A DNA stretch of 57,884 bases from Penium margaritaceum (lineage: Eukaryota > Streptophyta > Zygnematophyceae > Desmidiales > Peniaceae). The stretch lies in contig SZWC01006737.1 of the NCBI GenBank assembly GCA_023375785.1, forward strand, positions 78,681 to 136,564, written 5' to 3'. This document shows, one piece after another, positions 33,374-43,213 of the stretch. The position numbers and the translations under genes were made by a program. The notes beneath the pieces are model-generated. The model saw only the letters and a list, made by a program, of their open reading frames with translations. It was not told the origin of the DNA and did no database searches. Position 1 is the first letter of the stretch. The number at the start of each line of letters is the position of its first letter.

Positions 33374-34300
33374 TGTGAACCGAGGGGCGCCCGGCGTGAT
33401 GGCCACAAACCGAGCCCCTGGGATAAACCTCCCACCCTCGAACCCTTGGTGTGTGGGCCAACCCTTGAGATGTCGCATGACCCTCTCCTAGCAGCAAGAC
33501 CGCTGCTAGTGACCGAGGTTCCCGCCGTGCGACTCTCCCGCTGGCGTTTGCACCAAGGTGCGCTGCGGAAGACTTGTAGCATCGAATGGATGTGTGCGAG
33601 ACAATGCTTAGAACACAAGGAGATTTAGGAAAGGAATGTATCCTTTAGACTTGATAGATCAGTACAAGGTAATGTACAGAGTCTCTGGGTAAGATTGGCA
33701 TGCCTAGAACAATCCCTAGGCTTCCTTATGTACGAGCCCCTATGAGCAAGCCGAAAGCTACTCTGCGCTCCGAGGCCCTCTATCGAGGCGCGCTCATGCA
33801 AATAACACATGCATGATGTAGTACGTGCCACGAGCTATGCAACGTACCAAAGAACGCCTCAATCCATGAAGAAACGGCTACGTTATGGCCGTTTGAGTGC
33901 TCCATGCGTAACGGCCGCTGGCAGCACCGCCAGCGGGGATCACGGCCGCCCGAAGCGCCCTTGCTTGCGAATGCAGCTCCAGCCACCATCCCGAAGCGCC
34001 AATGGACCCCAATGAACCTTGCCTCATTGGCTAAGCGTCCATCCAGGGGCGCGTCTGGTGCAGTAGGCGAGAAAGTCGCTCCGCCGTGCTCGGGGTCAAA
34101 CCGGTACGTCTTCTGTTTTTCTGGAGGTGCGCCTCCCACCTTTTGCACGGCCGTATCTTTCTCGTCCCTGCACCGAATGACCCGGTTCTTGGATCGATTT
34201 CATACAGTTTTTCACGCAGAATACAATGGGAGCATCAAAACATGCATCTGAGTTCAGGATGATGACTTAATCACCGCCTCGACCGGCGGCTCCCATAACA
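33374..34300 (-). mobile_element. 5' LTR of G1
   Basis: The minus strand runs from TGTTATGGGAG at 34300 to TTCACA at 33374, 927 bp. It shares diagnostic variants with the G2 5' LTR (CAGAGTAGC, CGGCTTGCTC, CCTAAATCTCC). Confidence 0.9.
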
Positions 34301-34460
34301 GCTGGAGCCTCCAGCGATCTGCGTGTAGGCCTTAGCGTGCGTCGGCTCCAGCGGACGACACTCCAGCTGCGTCAAGTCTCACTGTCAGTCATCTGCACAC
34401 CGATGTATACAAGCCGGGAGGACACAACAGAGCACAATGAGAGATGCCGGAAAACCAATA
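34301..34460 (-). mobile_element. First 160 bp of the C4 3' LTR (inverted)
   Basis: The reverse complement aligns with 20657-20810 of the C4 5' LTR (TGTCCTCCCGGCTTGT block). The initial TG is TA here. The rest of this LTR lies at 42175-42888 beyond G2. Confidence 0.8.
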
Positions 34461-34569
34461 CTCTCCGATGGCTTAGGCGTAGTGCACATGGGCGAGCAAC
34501 GTCACATTCAACAGACAAACTCCCTCAGGGAACATAGAGACCCATGCCAGGATAAAGAGTGCAACACAG

Positions 34570-35038
34570 AGACGCACACCGACTGAAATCACAGCCTTCT
34601 TGAATGAGTTGCCTTGGTCAAGAAGTCAGCCAACTGCCGTACTGTCTCAACCCAGACAATGTTGATACTGTCGTCATGCAACAACGAACGCACATAGTGA
34701 TACTCAATATTGATGTACTTTGTATGTGTGTGATGCATGCTGTCATTGTCAACAATGGCCATGGCACTCTCATTGTCACAATGCAACGTGATGGTTGCGA
34801 TGGACTGACGCAACTCGGACAACAGACGACGCAGCCACACGCTCTCACATGCACCTGAACCAAGGGCTACGTACTCAGCCTCAGCTTTGTTGTGTGCAAT
34901 GCACGCCTGCTTGCCACTGTGCCCGGACACCACCGTGCCACCAATCAGAAAGATCCAGCCTGTGTGGCTCTTATCGTCCGGACTGTCGGCCCAGTCACTG
35001 TCGGTGTAACCCACCGCGACAACAGACGAGTGTCAGCG
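34570..35038 (-). pseudogene. Copia C4 RNase H (inverted)
   Basis: The minus strand reads MGYTDSDWADSPDDKSHTGW, GKQACIAHNKAEAEYVAL, CESVWLRRLLSELRQSIA, LHCDNESAMAIVDNDS, HTKYINIEYHYVRSLLHD and VETVRQLADFLTKAT: all RNase H blocks with no stop over about 140 residues. It is the best preserved RNase H apart from C5. Expression is impossible in its present position. Confidence 0.85.
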
Positions 35039-35433
35039 GAACATGAGACCTCGTCGTGGAGTCGAGACGACATAGTGAAGTACTTGATTCGCGGCCTCGA
35101 AGTGGAGGTGCTGCGGCTCTTGAGAGATCTGAGCCAAGAGGTTGACGGTGAACACGATGTCTGGATGCGTCTTCGTCCCCCGGAACATCAGTGACACAAT
35201 AACGCGCAAATAGGCGGTCACGTCTACCGGCTCCCCCACCACGCCTGGATTAGAGCTCTTGAGCATCGCCTGTCCGTCGAGTGACATGGGTGAGGATGCT
35301 CTCGGCACGAGGGACAAGTCCTCAACGAAGTGCGTAGATAGGGTATGGATGTATGCGGCCTCATGGACATGCAGTATACCCGCGGAGCGATCATGCTCAA
35401 GCTCCATGCCCACAAAGACTCGCGCTGGCCTGA

Positions 35434-36357
35434 TGTTATGGGAGCCACCAGTCGAGGCGGTGATTACGTCATCATGCTGAAGTTAGATGCATTTTTTATG
35501 ATCCCATTGTATTCTACGTGAAAAACTGTACGAAATCGACCCAAGAACCGGGTCATTCGGTGCAGGGACGAGAAAGATACGGCCGTTCAAAAGGTGGGAG
35601 GCGCACCTCCAGAAAAACAGAAGACGTACCGGTTCGACCCCGAGCACGGTTGAGCGACTTTCTCGCCCACTGCAGCTGAAGCGCCCCTGGATGGACGCTT
35701 AGCCAGTGAGACAAGCTCCATTGGGGTCCATGGGCGCTTCGGGATGGCGGCTGGAGCTGCATTCGCAAGCAAGGGCGCTTCGGGCGGCCATGATCCCCGC
35801 TGGCGGTGCTGCAAGCGGCCGTCACGCGTGGAGCACTCAAACGGCCATAACGTAGCCGTTTCTTCACGGATTGAGGCGTTCTTTGGTGCGTTGCATAGCT
35901 CGTGGTACGTACTACATCATGCATGTGTTATTTGCATGAGCGCGCCTTGATAGAGGGCCTCGGAGCACAGAGTAGCTTTCGGCTTGCTCATAGGGGCTGG
36001 TACATAAGGAAGCCTAGGGATTGTTCTAGGCATGCCAATCTTACCATCATCAGTACATTACCTTGTACTGATCTATCAAGTCTAAAGGATACATTCCTTT
36101 CCTAAATCTCCTTGTGTTCTAAGCATTGTCTCGCACACATCCATTCGATCCTACAAGTCTTCCGCAGCGCACCTTGGTGCAAACGCCAGAAGGAGAGTCG
36201 CACGGCGGGAACCTCGGTCACTAGCAGCGGTCTCGCTGCTAGGAGAGGGCCGGGCGACATCTCAAGGGTTGGCCCACACACCAAGGGGTCGAGGGTTGGG
36301 AGGTTTTTCCCAAAGGCTCGGCATGTGACTGTCACGCCGGGCGCCCCTCGGTTCACA
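35434..36357 (+). mobile_element. 5' LTR of G2
   Basis: TGTTATGGGAGCC to GGTTCACA, 924 bp, followed after two bases by the primer site. Confidence 0.9.
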
Positions 36358-36359
36358 TT

Positions 36360-36374
36360 TGGTATCAGAGCACG
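36360..36374 (+). promoter_or_regulatory. Primer-binding site of G2
   Basis: TGGTATCAGAGCACG matches the tRNA-Met site used by all elements in the window. Confidence 0.85.
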
Positions 36375-36943
36375 TGGACGTTCGCTCGGCTTTGTGCGGT
36401 CCCAAGGGAGGCAGTAGATCTGCCACAACTGCGTTTTGCCAGAATTTTTTCGTCACAACCGGAACCATGGCGGCGGCGGCATACGACCAGGCCTACCTCA
36501 TGGAGGAGATCCGGCGTGCTCTTGACGAGTTGCTTCAAGAGAACCAGCAGCTGCTTGCGGAGGTTGAGGCGAGGTTTGTCGGCCAAGGGAGCAGTGCGTT
36601 GGGGGGTGTCGCATTGGCATCCGCACCTACCTTTCGGCGGCCGAAGCCGAAGGAGCCGGAGTTCTACACCGGCAAGGGCAGTGCGAGGGAGTGGCTCTTC
36701 ACGGCGAAATCGTATTTTACGGCGTTGGGTGTTCCCGTGAGAGAAGATGCCACAAGACTGGATTATGTGCCTACGCTACTCCGGGGAATGGCGCTACAGT
36801 GGTGGTCGGCATTGTGCCGGTGGAACGCCGCTGGGTTGCCGGACGGACTGGGGACCGGGGCGCGGCTCCAGCCATTGCTGAGTCTACCGTTGGGGCGGGA
36901 AGTGCAGCTCGGTGCGCGGGCGTTGACGGAGAAGCCAGAGACA

Positions 36944-37396
36944 TGGGAGCTGTTCGAGACGATGCTCCAGGCGCGTTTCGACCTCCTCAACGGCAGCCGG
37001 GTCGCACGTGACAAGATCAAGCACGTCAAGCAAGGCGGATCGGTCCAGGACTACACTACACGCTTCATGGCCTTGGCGGCACAGATTGACAACCTCTCAG
37101 ACGCAGAGGCATACGACCGCTACCATGACGGCCTGAAGCCGCACGTCCAACGTGAACTCGCAGTGCTCGNTGGGAGCTGTTCGAGACGATGCTCCAGGCG
37201 CGTTTCGACCTCCTCAACGGCAGCCGGGTCGCACGTGACAAGATCAAGCACGTCAAGCAAGGCGGATCGGTCCAGGACTACACTACACGCTTCATGGCCT
37301 TGGCGGCACAGATTGACAACCTCTCAGACGCAGAGGCATACGACCGCTACCATGACGGCCTGAAGCCGCACGTCCAACGTGAACTCGCAGTGCTCG
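36944..37396. other. Assembly join with unmerged 226-bp overlap
   Basis: 36944-37169 is repeated as 37171-37396, separated by one N at 37170. The duplication shifts the gag frame by exactly the amount that its removal restores. It is a contig-overlap artefact, not a tandem repeat. Confidence 0.95.
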
Positions 37397-37646
37397 GGTT
37401 GCGGACCTTTGCGGAGTTGGTCTCGGCGGCGGAACGCATCGACGCGGTAAGCTACAATGCACGCCGGACCAGCTATGCAACACAACCACAGGTGGAGCAG
37501 CCGGGTCAGGTTGTGCCCATGGAGGTGGATGCAATCCAAGCCGGACAACGGGGCGCTGGCGAATAGCAAGGACCGAAAGGCAAGTGCTGGGCTTGTGGTG
37601 AAGAGGGTCATCGTAAGCGGGATTGCCCCAAGCGCAAGGCACAGCA

Positions 37647-37653
37647 GGGAAAC
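37647..37653 (+). promoter_or_regulatory. Candidate -1 frameshift slippery site, G2
   Basis: G GGA AAC in the gag frame (CAG GGA AAC GGG CAG TAG), six bases before the gag stop at 37660. Pol is in the -1 frame. The same heptamer, phase and distance class occur in G1. In the -1 frame a TGA at 37677 closes the route in this copy. Confidence 0.5.
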
Positions 37654-37676
37654 GGGCAGTAGCAATGAGTAGGGGA

Positions 37677-40600
37677 TGACCTACTGCTGCAAGTCTTTCA
37701 TCCGCAAGGGACAGCACCAGCCCTGAAAGGCTTTTGCGGATTAAGGAGCTGCCTCAAGTGTTGTTGCGGAATGAAGGTGAGACCCGGCAGTTTCCAGGGA
37801 TCATCCTGGAGCTGGTTCTTGAGATTCTGGAGGGGAGTTTCAAGGGTCGGAGGAAACTACGTGGGCTGCTAGACGGCGGCGCGAGTCATAGCTTCTTCAA
37901 CGACAGGTTGGCGACGAGGTTGGAGCTCGCACGGCAGCCCGGGACGTCGGCCAAGGCGCGGCAGGTGTCCGGAGTGGTGGAGTGCGGCAGGCCTCTTGTC
38001 AAACACAAAGTCCGTATGGGTGAGTTGGTGTGTGACATGGAGTTTCACACTTGCCCTATGGATGATTACGACTGTTTGAATGGCCGGGATTGGTTGCACG
38101 CCTGGAATCCGGAGGTGGATTGTCGGTGAAACCGGGTGGTCGTGAAGGCGGGTGGGAAAAATATCACTTTGCCTTTGTGGCGGGGTGAGGGAAAGGAGTC
38201 GGAAGTGGCGGAAGCGGGGAAGCCGCTGCGCGTCATCAACTTGCGGCTGCTAAAACGGTGCAAGCGCAAGGGTGGCCAGGTTCACTTGGCATGGGTGCGT
38301 CCACAACAAGCAGTAGAGCAGCAAATTGTAGTGGTGGAAGCAGCGGAGGGGCAGCCGGGGAAAGGCGCTGGAGCTCCAGAGTTGCCGCTCGGTGTTGGGG
38401 AGGTGCTCAAGGAGTTCGGGGACGTTTTTCCGGAGGAGTTGCCAAAGGGGCTGCCACCGCAGCGCGACATCGACCACAAGATCGAGGTGGTGCCTGGTTC
38501 GTCACCAACGGTGCGGTCTTACAACCGCATGAGCGACGCGGAGCTTGCGGAGCTGAAAAAATAGTTGGGAGGGTTGGTGGACCAAGGCTGCATTCGACCA
38601 TCGGTGTCTCCATACGCGGCGCCGGTGCTGTTCGTCAAGAAAAAGTCAGGAGAGCTGCGGACGTGCGTGGACTACCAGGCACTCAACAACATCATGGTGA
38701 AGAATCGCTACCCGTTGCCGCGGGCCGAAGAGTTGTTCGACCAACTTCGAGGCGTGCGTGTCTTCAGCAAACTGGACCTGAGGTCGGGGTCTCACCAAAT
38801 TCGCATTGCGGAGGAGGATGTGGAAAAAACTGCGTTTTGGACGCGCTATGGACACTTTGAGTATCTCGTGATGCCTTTTGGGCTAACAAATGCTCCTGCT
38901 ACATTCATGGCATTGATGAACCGGGTGTTCTATCCCTACTTGGACCAGTTCGTGGTCGTCTTCCTCGACGACATCCTTGTCTACTCGCGGACGATGGAGG
39001 AGTACCAAGAGCACCTGCGGACGGTGATGGAAGTGCTGAGAAAGGAGTAACTGTTTGCCAAGCTCAGCAAGTGTGAATTCGCCAAGCAGGAGGTGGAGTT
39101 CCTCGGGCACATTATCAGCGGGAGGGGAATCCGCATGGACCCAAAACAGGTGGAAGCAGTGAAGGAGTGGCCAGAGCCGGCGTGCGTGCGTGACATCCAG
39201 GTTTTTCTGGGTTTTATGAACTACTAGTGGAGGTTTATCTGGGGCCACGCGGCAATGGGAGCACCCTTGACAGACTTGCTCAAGAAGGGATGCCAATTGG
39301 AGTGGGATGCAAAGGAAGGACAAGCCTTCGGTGCAATGAAGGCTGCCATGTATCAAGCCCAGGTGTTGGTGCATCCGGACACAAGCAAGACGTACATGTT
39401 GGCGACGGACGCAAGTGACTATGCGATCGGCGGGGTGCTGATGCAGGACCAAGGGAAGGGGTTGCAACCCATTGCGTACTATTCCAAGAAGCTGAAAGGG
39501 GCTGAGCTCAACTACCCGATCCATGAGAAGGAGATGCTCGCGGTGGTCCAGGCCTTCAAGCAATGGAGGTGCTACCTTGAGGCGCGGCAGTGTGTGGTGC
39601 ACACGGACCATTACGCGCTCAAGTACCTCAAGTCGCAGCCGAACCTGAGTCATCGTCAAGCACGGTGGATGGAGATGCTGGAGGGCGGCTTCGACTACGA
39701 GATCGAGTACAAAACATGAAGGATCAACCCAGCGGACCCGCTTTCTCGTCGCCCGGACTTGGGCGTGCATGCGATCACGGTACTGGCGGGATCTCCAATC
39801 ATCCGCAGTTTGTTTGTACATGGATATACGGAGGACGAGGACTTTGCCGGAAGTACGGTGAAAGGGTGCAAGTGGGATGGCGAGTATTGGCGACGTGAGA
39901 ACGGGAACCAGATTGTGGTGCCGCGGAGTGTGTCTTTCCGACAGGCGTTGCTGGAGGAGGCACACGCCTCGCACTATAGTGGTCATTTTGGCCACAACAA
40001 GACCTTCAAGTTGCTTGCGCGCCAATATTGGTGGGCGACGATGGGAGCAGATTGCAAGGAGTACGGAAGCAGCTGTGACACGTGCCAAAGAATCAAGTCA
40101 CGGAGGGCACGGGCGCCAGGAGAGCTACAGCCGCTACCGGTGCCGGAACGCCCGTGGATGGACATCTCACTTGACTTTGTGGGGGGTCTTCCACGGGGCA
40201 CAACGGGCAACACCATGGTGCTGGTGGTGGTGGACCGGTTCAGCAAGATGTCGCACTTTATCCCATGTGCGGAGAAGGTCACGGCGGTAGAAACGGCTCA
40301 ACTCCTATTGCAACATGTCATCAAACTTCACGGGGTGCCGAAGCACATGGTCTCGGACCGCGACCCGCGCTTCACCTCCCGGTTTTGGGACGAACTCTTC
40401 AAGAAGCTGGACACCCATGTGGCTCTTTCATTGGCCTACCATCCCTAAACGGATGGCCAAACTGAGCGCACCAATCAGACCATGGAGCAGCTACTACTGG
40501 AGATCATGGAGCCGGATGGTGAGGGATGGGAATGCAAGCTCCCGGTGGCTGAGTTTGCCTACAACTCAGCACTGCATGCCTCTACGGGGTGGTCTCCTTT

Positions 40601-41246
40601 TGAGGTAGTGTGTGGGGTGCAGCCTGCATGCCCCTCAGACATGGCAACGGGATCGGACTTACCCGCAGTGCAGCAGTTTACAAGTGACTTCACATAGGTG
40701 TGGCGCAGTGTACGCGAGGCGCTACACAAAGCGCAGCAGCAGATGAAGCGGCAGGCGGACAAGCACCGGATAGCCGAGGAGTTCTCGGTGGGATAACAGG
40801 TGCTGCTGAGCTCGCGGAACCTGCAGCTGGCGTGGGTGAGCAGCGACAAGCTCAAACCTCGGTGGGTGGGTCCTTTTCCGGTCAAGGAGAAGCGGTCCGG
40901 GGTGAGCTACGAGTTGGAGCTGCCGGACCACTATGGGATCCATCCCGTGTTCCACGCTTCTCTTCTCAAGGCCTACAAGGAGCCGGATGCACAGTTCGCG
41001 GTGCGGAGACAGGCTCGTCCTCCACCGGTCTTGGTGGAGGGTGAAGAGGAGTTTTTGGTGGAGAAGATTCTCGGGCACCGTCGGCGCGGTAATGGGTGGT
41101 AGTACCTGGTGCAATGGCTCGGCTATGGGCCTGAGTACAACTGCTAGATCCCCGAAGCCGATTTCCACAGGGGCGGTGCTGTCAACACGGTCCTCCGAGC
41201 GTACCAGGAGCGCACCGAGACGGTGCGCCCTCGGAGGGGGGGGTGA
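37677..41246 (+). pseudogene. G2 pol: protease, RT, RNase H, integrase, chromodomain
   Basis: Protease [39 protein letters not shown] and [13 protein letters not shown]; RNase H DASDYAIGGVL and HTDHYALKYLKS; integrase HYSGHFGHNKTF...SSCDTCQRIKS, ISLDFVGGLPRG, VSDRDPRFTSRFWDE and TDGQTERTNQTMEQLL; chromodomain VEKILGHRRR...LVQWLGYGP. Stops: TGA 38127, TAG 38562, TAA 39048, TAG 39225, TGA 39717, TAA 40446, TAG 40695, TAA 40794, TAG 41100 and TAG 41145. Against G1, 38562, 41100, 40446 and 40794 are Gln and 41145 is Trp. All catalytic residues of RT and integrase are present, but protease is Asp-Gly-Gly. Confidence 0.9.
41231..41243 (+). promoter_or_regulatory. Polypurine tract of G2
   Basis: TCGGAGGGGGGGG precedes the pol stop TGA and the 3' LTR and would prime plus-strand synthesis. 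G1 has the equivalent tract before its 3' LTR at 28713. Confidence 0.75.
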
Positions 41247-42174
41247 TGTTATGGGAGCCGCCGGTCGAGGCGGTGATTACGTCATCATGCTGAAGTCAGA
41301 TGCATGTGTTGATGCTCTCATTGTATTCTACGTGAAAAACCGTACGAAATCGACCCAAGAACTGGGTCATTCGGTGTAGGGACGAGAAAGATACGGCCGT
41401 GCAAAAAGTGGGAGGCGCACCTCCAGAAAAACAGAAGACGTACCGGTTCGACCCCGAGCACGGCGGAGCGACTTTCTCGCCCACTGCTGCCAAAGCGCCC
41501 CTGGATGGACGCTTAGCCAATGAGACAAGGTTCATTGGGATCCATGGGCGCTTCGGGATGGCGGCTGGAGCTGCATTTGCAAGCAAGGGCGCTTCGGACG
41601 GACGTGACCCCCGCTGGCAGTGCTGCCAGCGGCCGTCACGCGTGGAGGACTCAAACGGCCATAACTTAGCCGTTTCTTCACTGATTGAGGCGTTCTTTGG
41701 TGCGTTGGAAAGCTCGTGGTGCGTACTACATGATGCATGTATTATTTGCATGAGGGCACCTCGATAGAGGGCCTCAGAGCGCTGAGTAGCTTTCGGCTGG
41801 CTCATAGGGGCTGGTACATAAGGAAGCCTAGGGGTTGTTCTAGGCATGCCAATCTTACCCAGAGACTCTGTACATTACTTTGTACTGATCTATCAAGTCT
41901 AAAGGATTCATTGCTTACCCAACTCTCCTTGTTCTCCAAGCATGACCTTGCACACGTCCATTCGATCCTACAAGTCTTCCGCAACGCACCTTGGTGCAAA
42001 CTCCGCTGGGAGAGTCGCACGGTGGGACCCTCGGTCACTAGCAGCGGTCTCATTGCTAGGAGAGGGTTGTGCGACAGCTCAAGGATCGGCCCACACACCA
42101 AGGGGTCGAGGGTTGGGAGGTTTATCCCAAGGGCTCGGCGTGTGACCGTCACGCTGGGCGCCCCTCGGTTCACA
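41247..42174 (+). mobile_element. 3' LTR of G2
   Basis: TGTTATGGGAGCC to GGTTCACA, 928 bp. By shared variants it is closer to the G1 3' LTR than to its own 5' LTR. Confidence 0.9.
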
Positions 42175-42888
42175 CCTGCGATCTACGTGGGGACCAGGCT
42201 CCAACCTGGAGCGACCTCCCTGCGTCAACGTGCTCAGCTCCATCGGCAGGCTTCCTTGGCGGTAGAGCCACCGGCGGTCATTGCCACTGTAGAGGCTGTT
42301 TGCGTGCATGCAGCGCTGGATCTGACTGTGCTATTGCCTCTGCAGCGTCATGCTCTGCCCAGGGTCCATGTTTCATGTTACGTGGCATTGTTTGGCACAA
42401 TGGACCACCGTAGGCACTGCCTGGGTTCGGGCAGTCATAACGTTTTGCCGCTATTTTTCTAGCAGTTTCTGACCGCTTGACTGTGTTTGCAGTGTCGGTA
42501 TTATGGTATGGTCCAGTTTTCAGGCAAAACAGACGACGCCCGAGTTTTGTGCTGTCGGCCGTCTGGCAGGGCTCACCGAGAAAATCCTGCCTGCCAGAAA
42601 ATGGGTCTAGGTCTATTTTCTGATTGGCTGGTTAGCTGAATAACAAGCTCTACAGAGCTGGAGGGGGAGCTAGAACTTGGAGGGGTCTCCTATTGTTGTT
42701 CATTCTTCACTCCTAATCAGTTACTTCCAGTTTCCAGCTGCTTTCTGGCGCAAACATTGGCGCGCGCACTTCTGAGTAACAAACCTAGAGCATCCAGACT
42801 TACCCTCTAGAGCAGCGGACTAAGGGGGCAGCAAACTAAGCAACGAGCGTAGAAAACAGCATGCTGCATCAACCTGCTGCTTAGTTTT
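42175..42888 (+). mobile_element. Remainder of the C4 3' LTR
   Basis: Aligns with the C4 5' LTR from about 20810 to its end (CCATCGGCAGG, AGCAGCGGACTAAGGGG blocks). It looks like a solo LTR but is the downstream part of an LTR split by a gypsy insertion; its first 160 bp are at 34301-34460. After it the C3 integrase sequence resumes. Confidence 0.8.
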
Positions 42889-43208
42889 TCTAGCTTAGTA
42901 GGAGGCTCGGTGCATCGTATCCTGGGCGCAGTCGATGAACTCGGTGCGGCAAGGCCACTAGAAAGTGGAGGGATCAAGTCTAAGCATGGCCTGGATGCAG
43001 AGCATGCTATCGACAACATCGAAGTGTACGTGGCAAAGGTGACACTGGAGGAGGTGCACATACTAGGGGAAAAGAACACTTGGGACAAACACATGTGGAG
43101 TGTCAGACAAGGGAGGGGACACGGATAAAGGAAGTTGAGTGACGTGCCAAAAGTTGTTCGAAAAACAACACGGAACATGATCTGATTGGACGGGGGAAGG
43201 GAGACAGT
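42889..43208 (-). pseudogene. Copia C3 fragment: protease end and GAG-pre-integrase
   Basis: The minus strand reads CHLCHVHFDVVDSMLCIQ and FIDCAQDTMHRASY, with an amber codon between STF and WPCRTEF where C2 has Gln. Upstream it matches the C2 protease tail (GQIMFR, RLPSS). It is the piece of C3 between the C4 and C5 insertions. Confidence 0.85.
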
Positions 43209-43213
43209 GTCAA
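43209..43213 (+). repeat. Target-site duplication of C5, left copy
   Basis: GTCAA immediately before the C5 LTR. The matching copy is 51168-51172, immediately after the 3' LTR. Joining the two flanks restores the C3 protease sequence. Confidence 0.9.

Larger units (their letters stand above)
27790..34300 (-). mobile_element. Ty3/gypsy chromovirus G1 (minus strand)
   Basis: LTR to LTR, 6.5 kb, with internal order gag - PR - RT - RNase H - IN - chromodomain, the gypsy order. The left end sits in C4 RT and the right end in the C4 3' LTR, so its two flanks do not form a target duplication of one insertion. Point substitutions, a few indels and many stops separate it from G2. Confidence 0.9.
34301..35433 (-). 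mobile_element. Inverted 3' segment of copia C4
   Basis: Minus-strand sequence that continues C4 RT: ARVFVGMELEHDRSAGI, AYLRVIVSLMFRGTK and LHYVVSTPRRGLMFR, then RNase H and the first 160 bp of a C4-type LTR (34301-34460). C4 itself is on the plus strand, so this block has been flipped. Both its ends are gypsy LTR starts (TGTTATGGG), facing outward. Confidence 0.85.
36467..37662 (+). pseudogene. G2 gag (broken by an assembly duplication and one amber codon)
   Basis: Starts ATG 36467 (MAAAAYDQAYLMEEIRRAL), with EFYTGKGSAREWLF, MALQWWSALCRWN, ETWELFETMLQARFDLL and VQDYTTRFMALAAQIDNL, then the zinc knuckle CWACGEEGHRKRDC near 37585. Deleting the 227-bp duplication around the N at 37170 brings both parts into one frame. 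TAG 37564 replaces a Gln present in G1 (GGQQGP), and the terminal TAG is at 37660. Gag would form the particle. Confidence 0.85.
35434..42174 (+). mobile_element. Ty3/gypsy chromovirus G2 (plus strand)
   Basis: LTR to LTR, 6.7 kb including a 227-bp assembly duplication. Gag is frame-intact once that is removed, and pol runs in one frame from 37677 to its natural TGA at 41244 with no indel, only ten stop substitutions. The left flank is the inverted C4 RT, the right flank the remaining C4 LTR. Confidence 0.9.
20657..42888 (+). mobile_element. Ty1/copia element C4, interrupted by two gypsy elements
   Basis: Runs from the 5' LTR at 20657 through leader, gag, PR, IN and the first half of RT to 27789, where gypsy G1 breaks it. 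The second half of RT, RNase H and the first 160 bp of the 3' LTR lie inverted at 34301-35433. The remaining 714 bp of 3' LTR follow G2 at 42175-42888. The two 3' LTR pieces sum to about 874 bp against about 851 for the 5' LTR. C4 sits inside the C3 integrase region. Confidence 0.85.

Noticed and set aside
36944-37396. Tandem duplication of a gag exon in G2
   Set aside because: Exact copy on both sides of a single N that breaks the frame by the duplicated length: an assembly overlap.
38883-40088. 401-codon antisense open frame across G2 RT-RNase H
   Set aside because: Exact shadow of the pol frame on the other strand, caused by GC-rich codon bias. No domain resemblance.
42175-42888. Solo LTR
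   Set aside because: Its missing first 160 bp lie inverted at 34301-34460 and the flanks fit a single C4 3' LTR split by a gypsy insertion.
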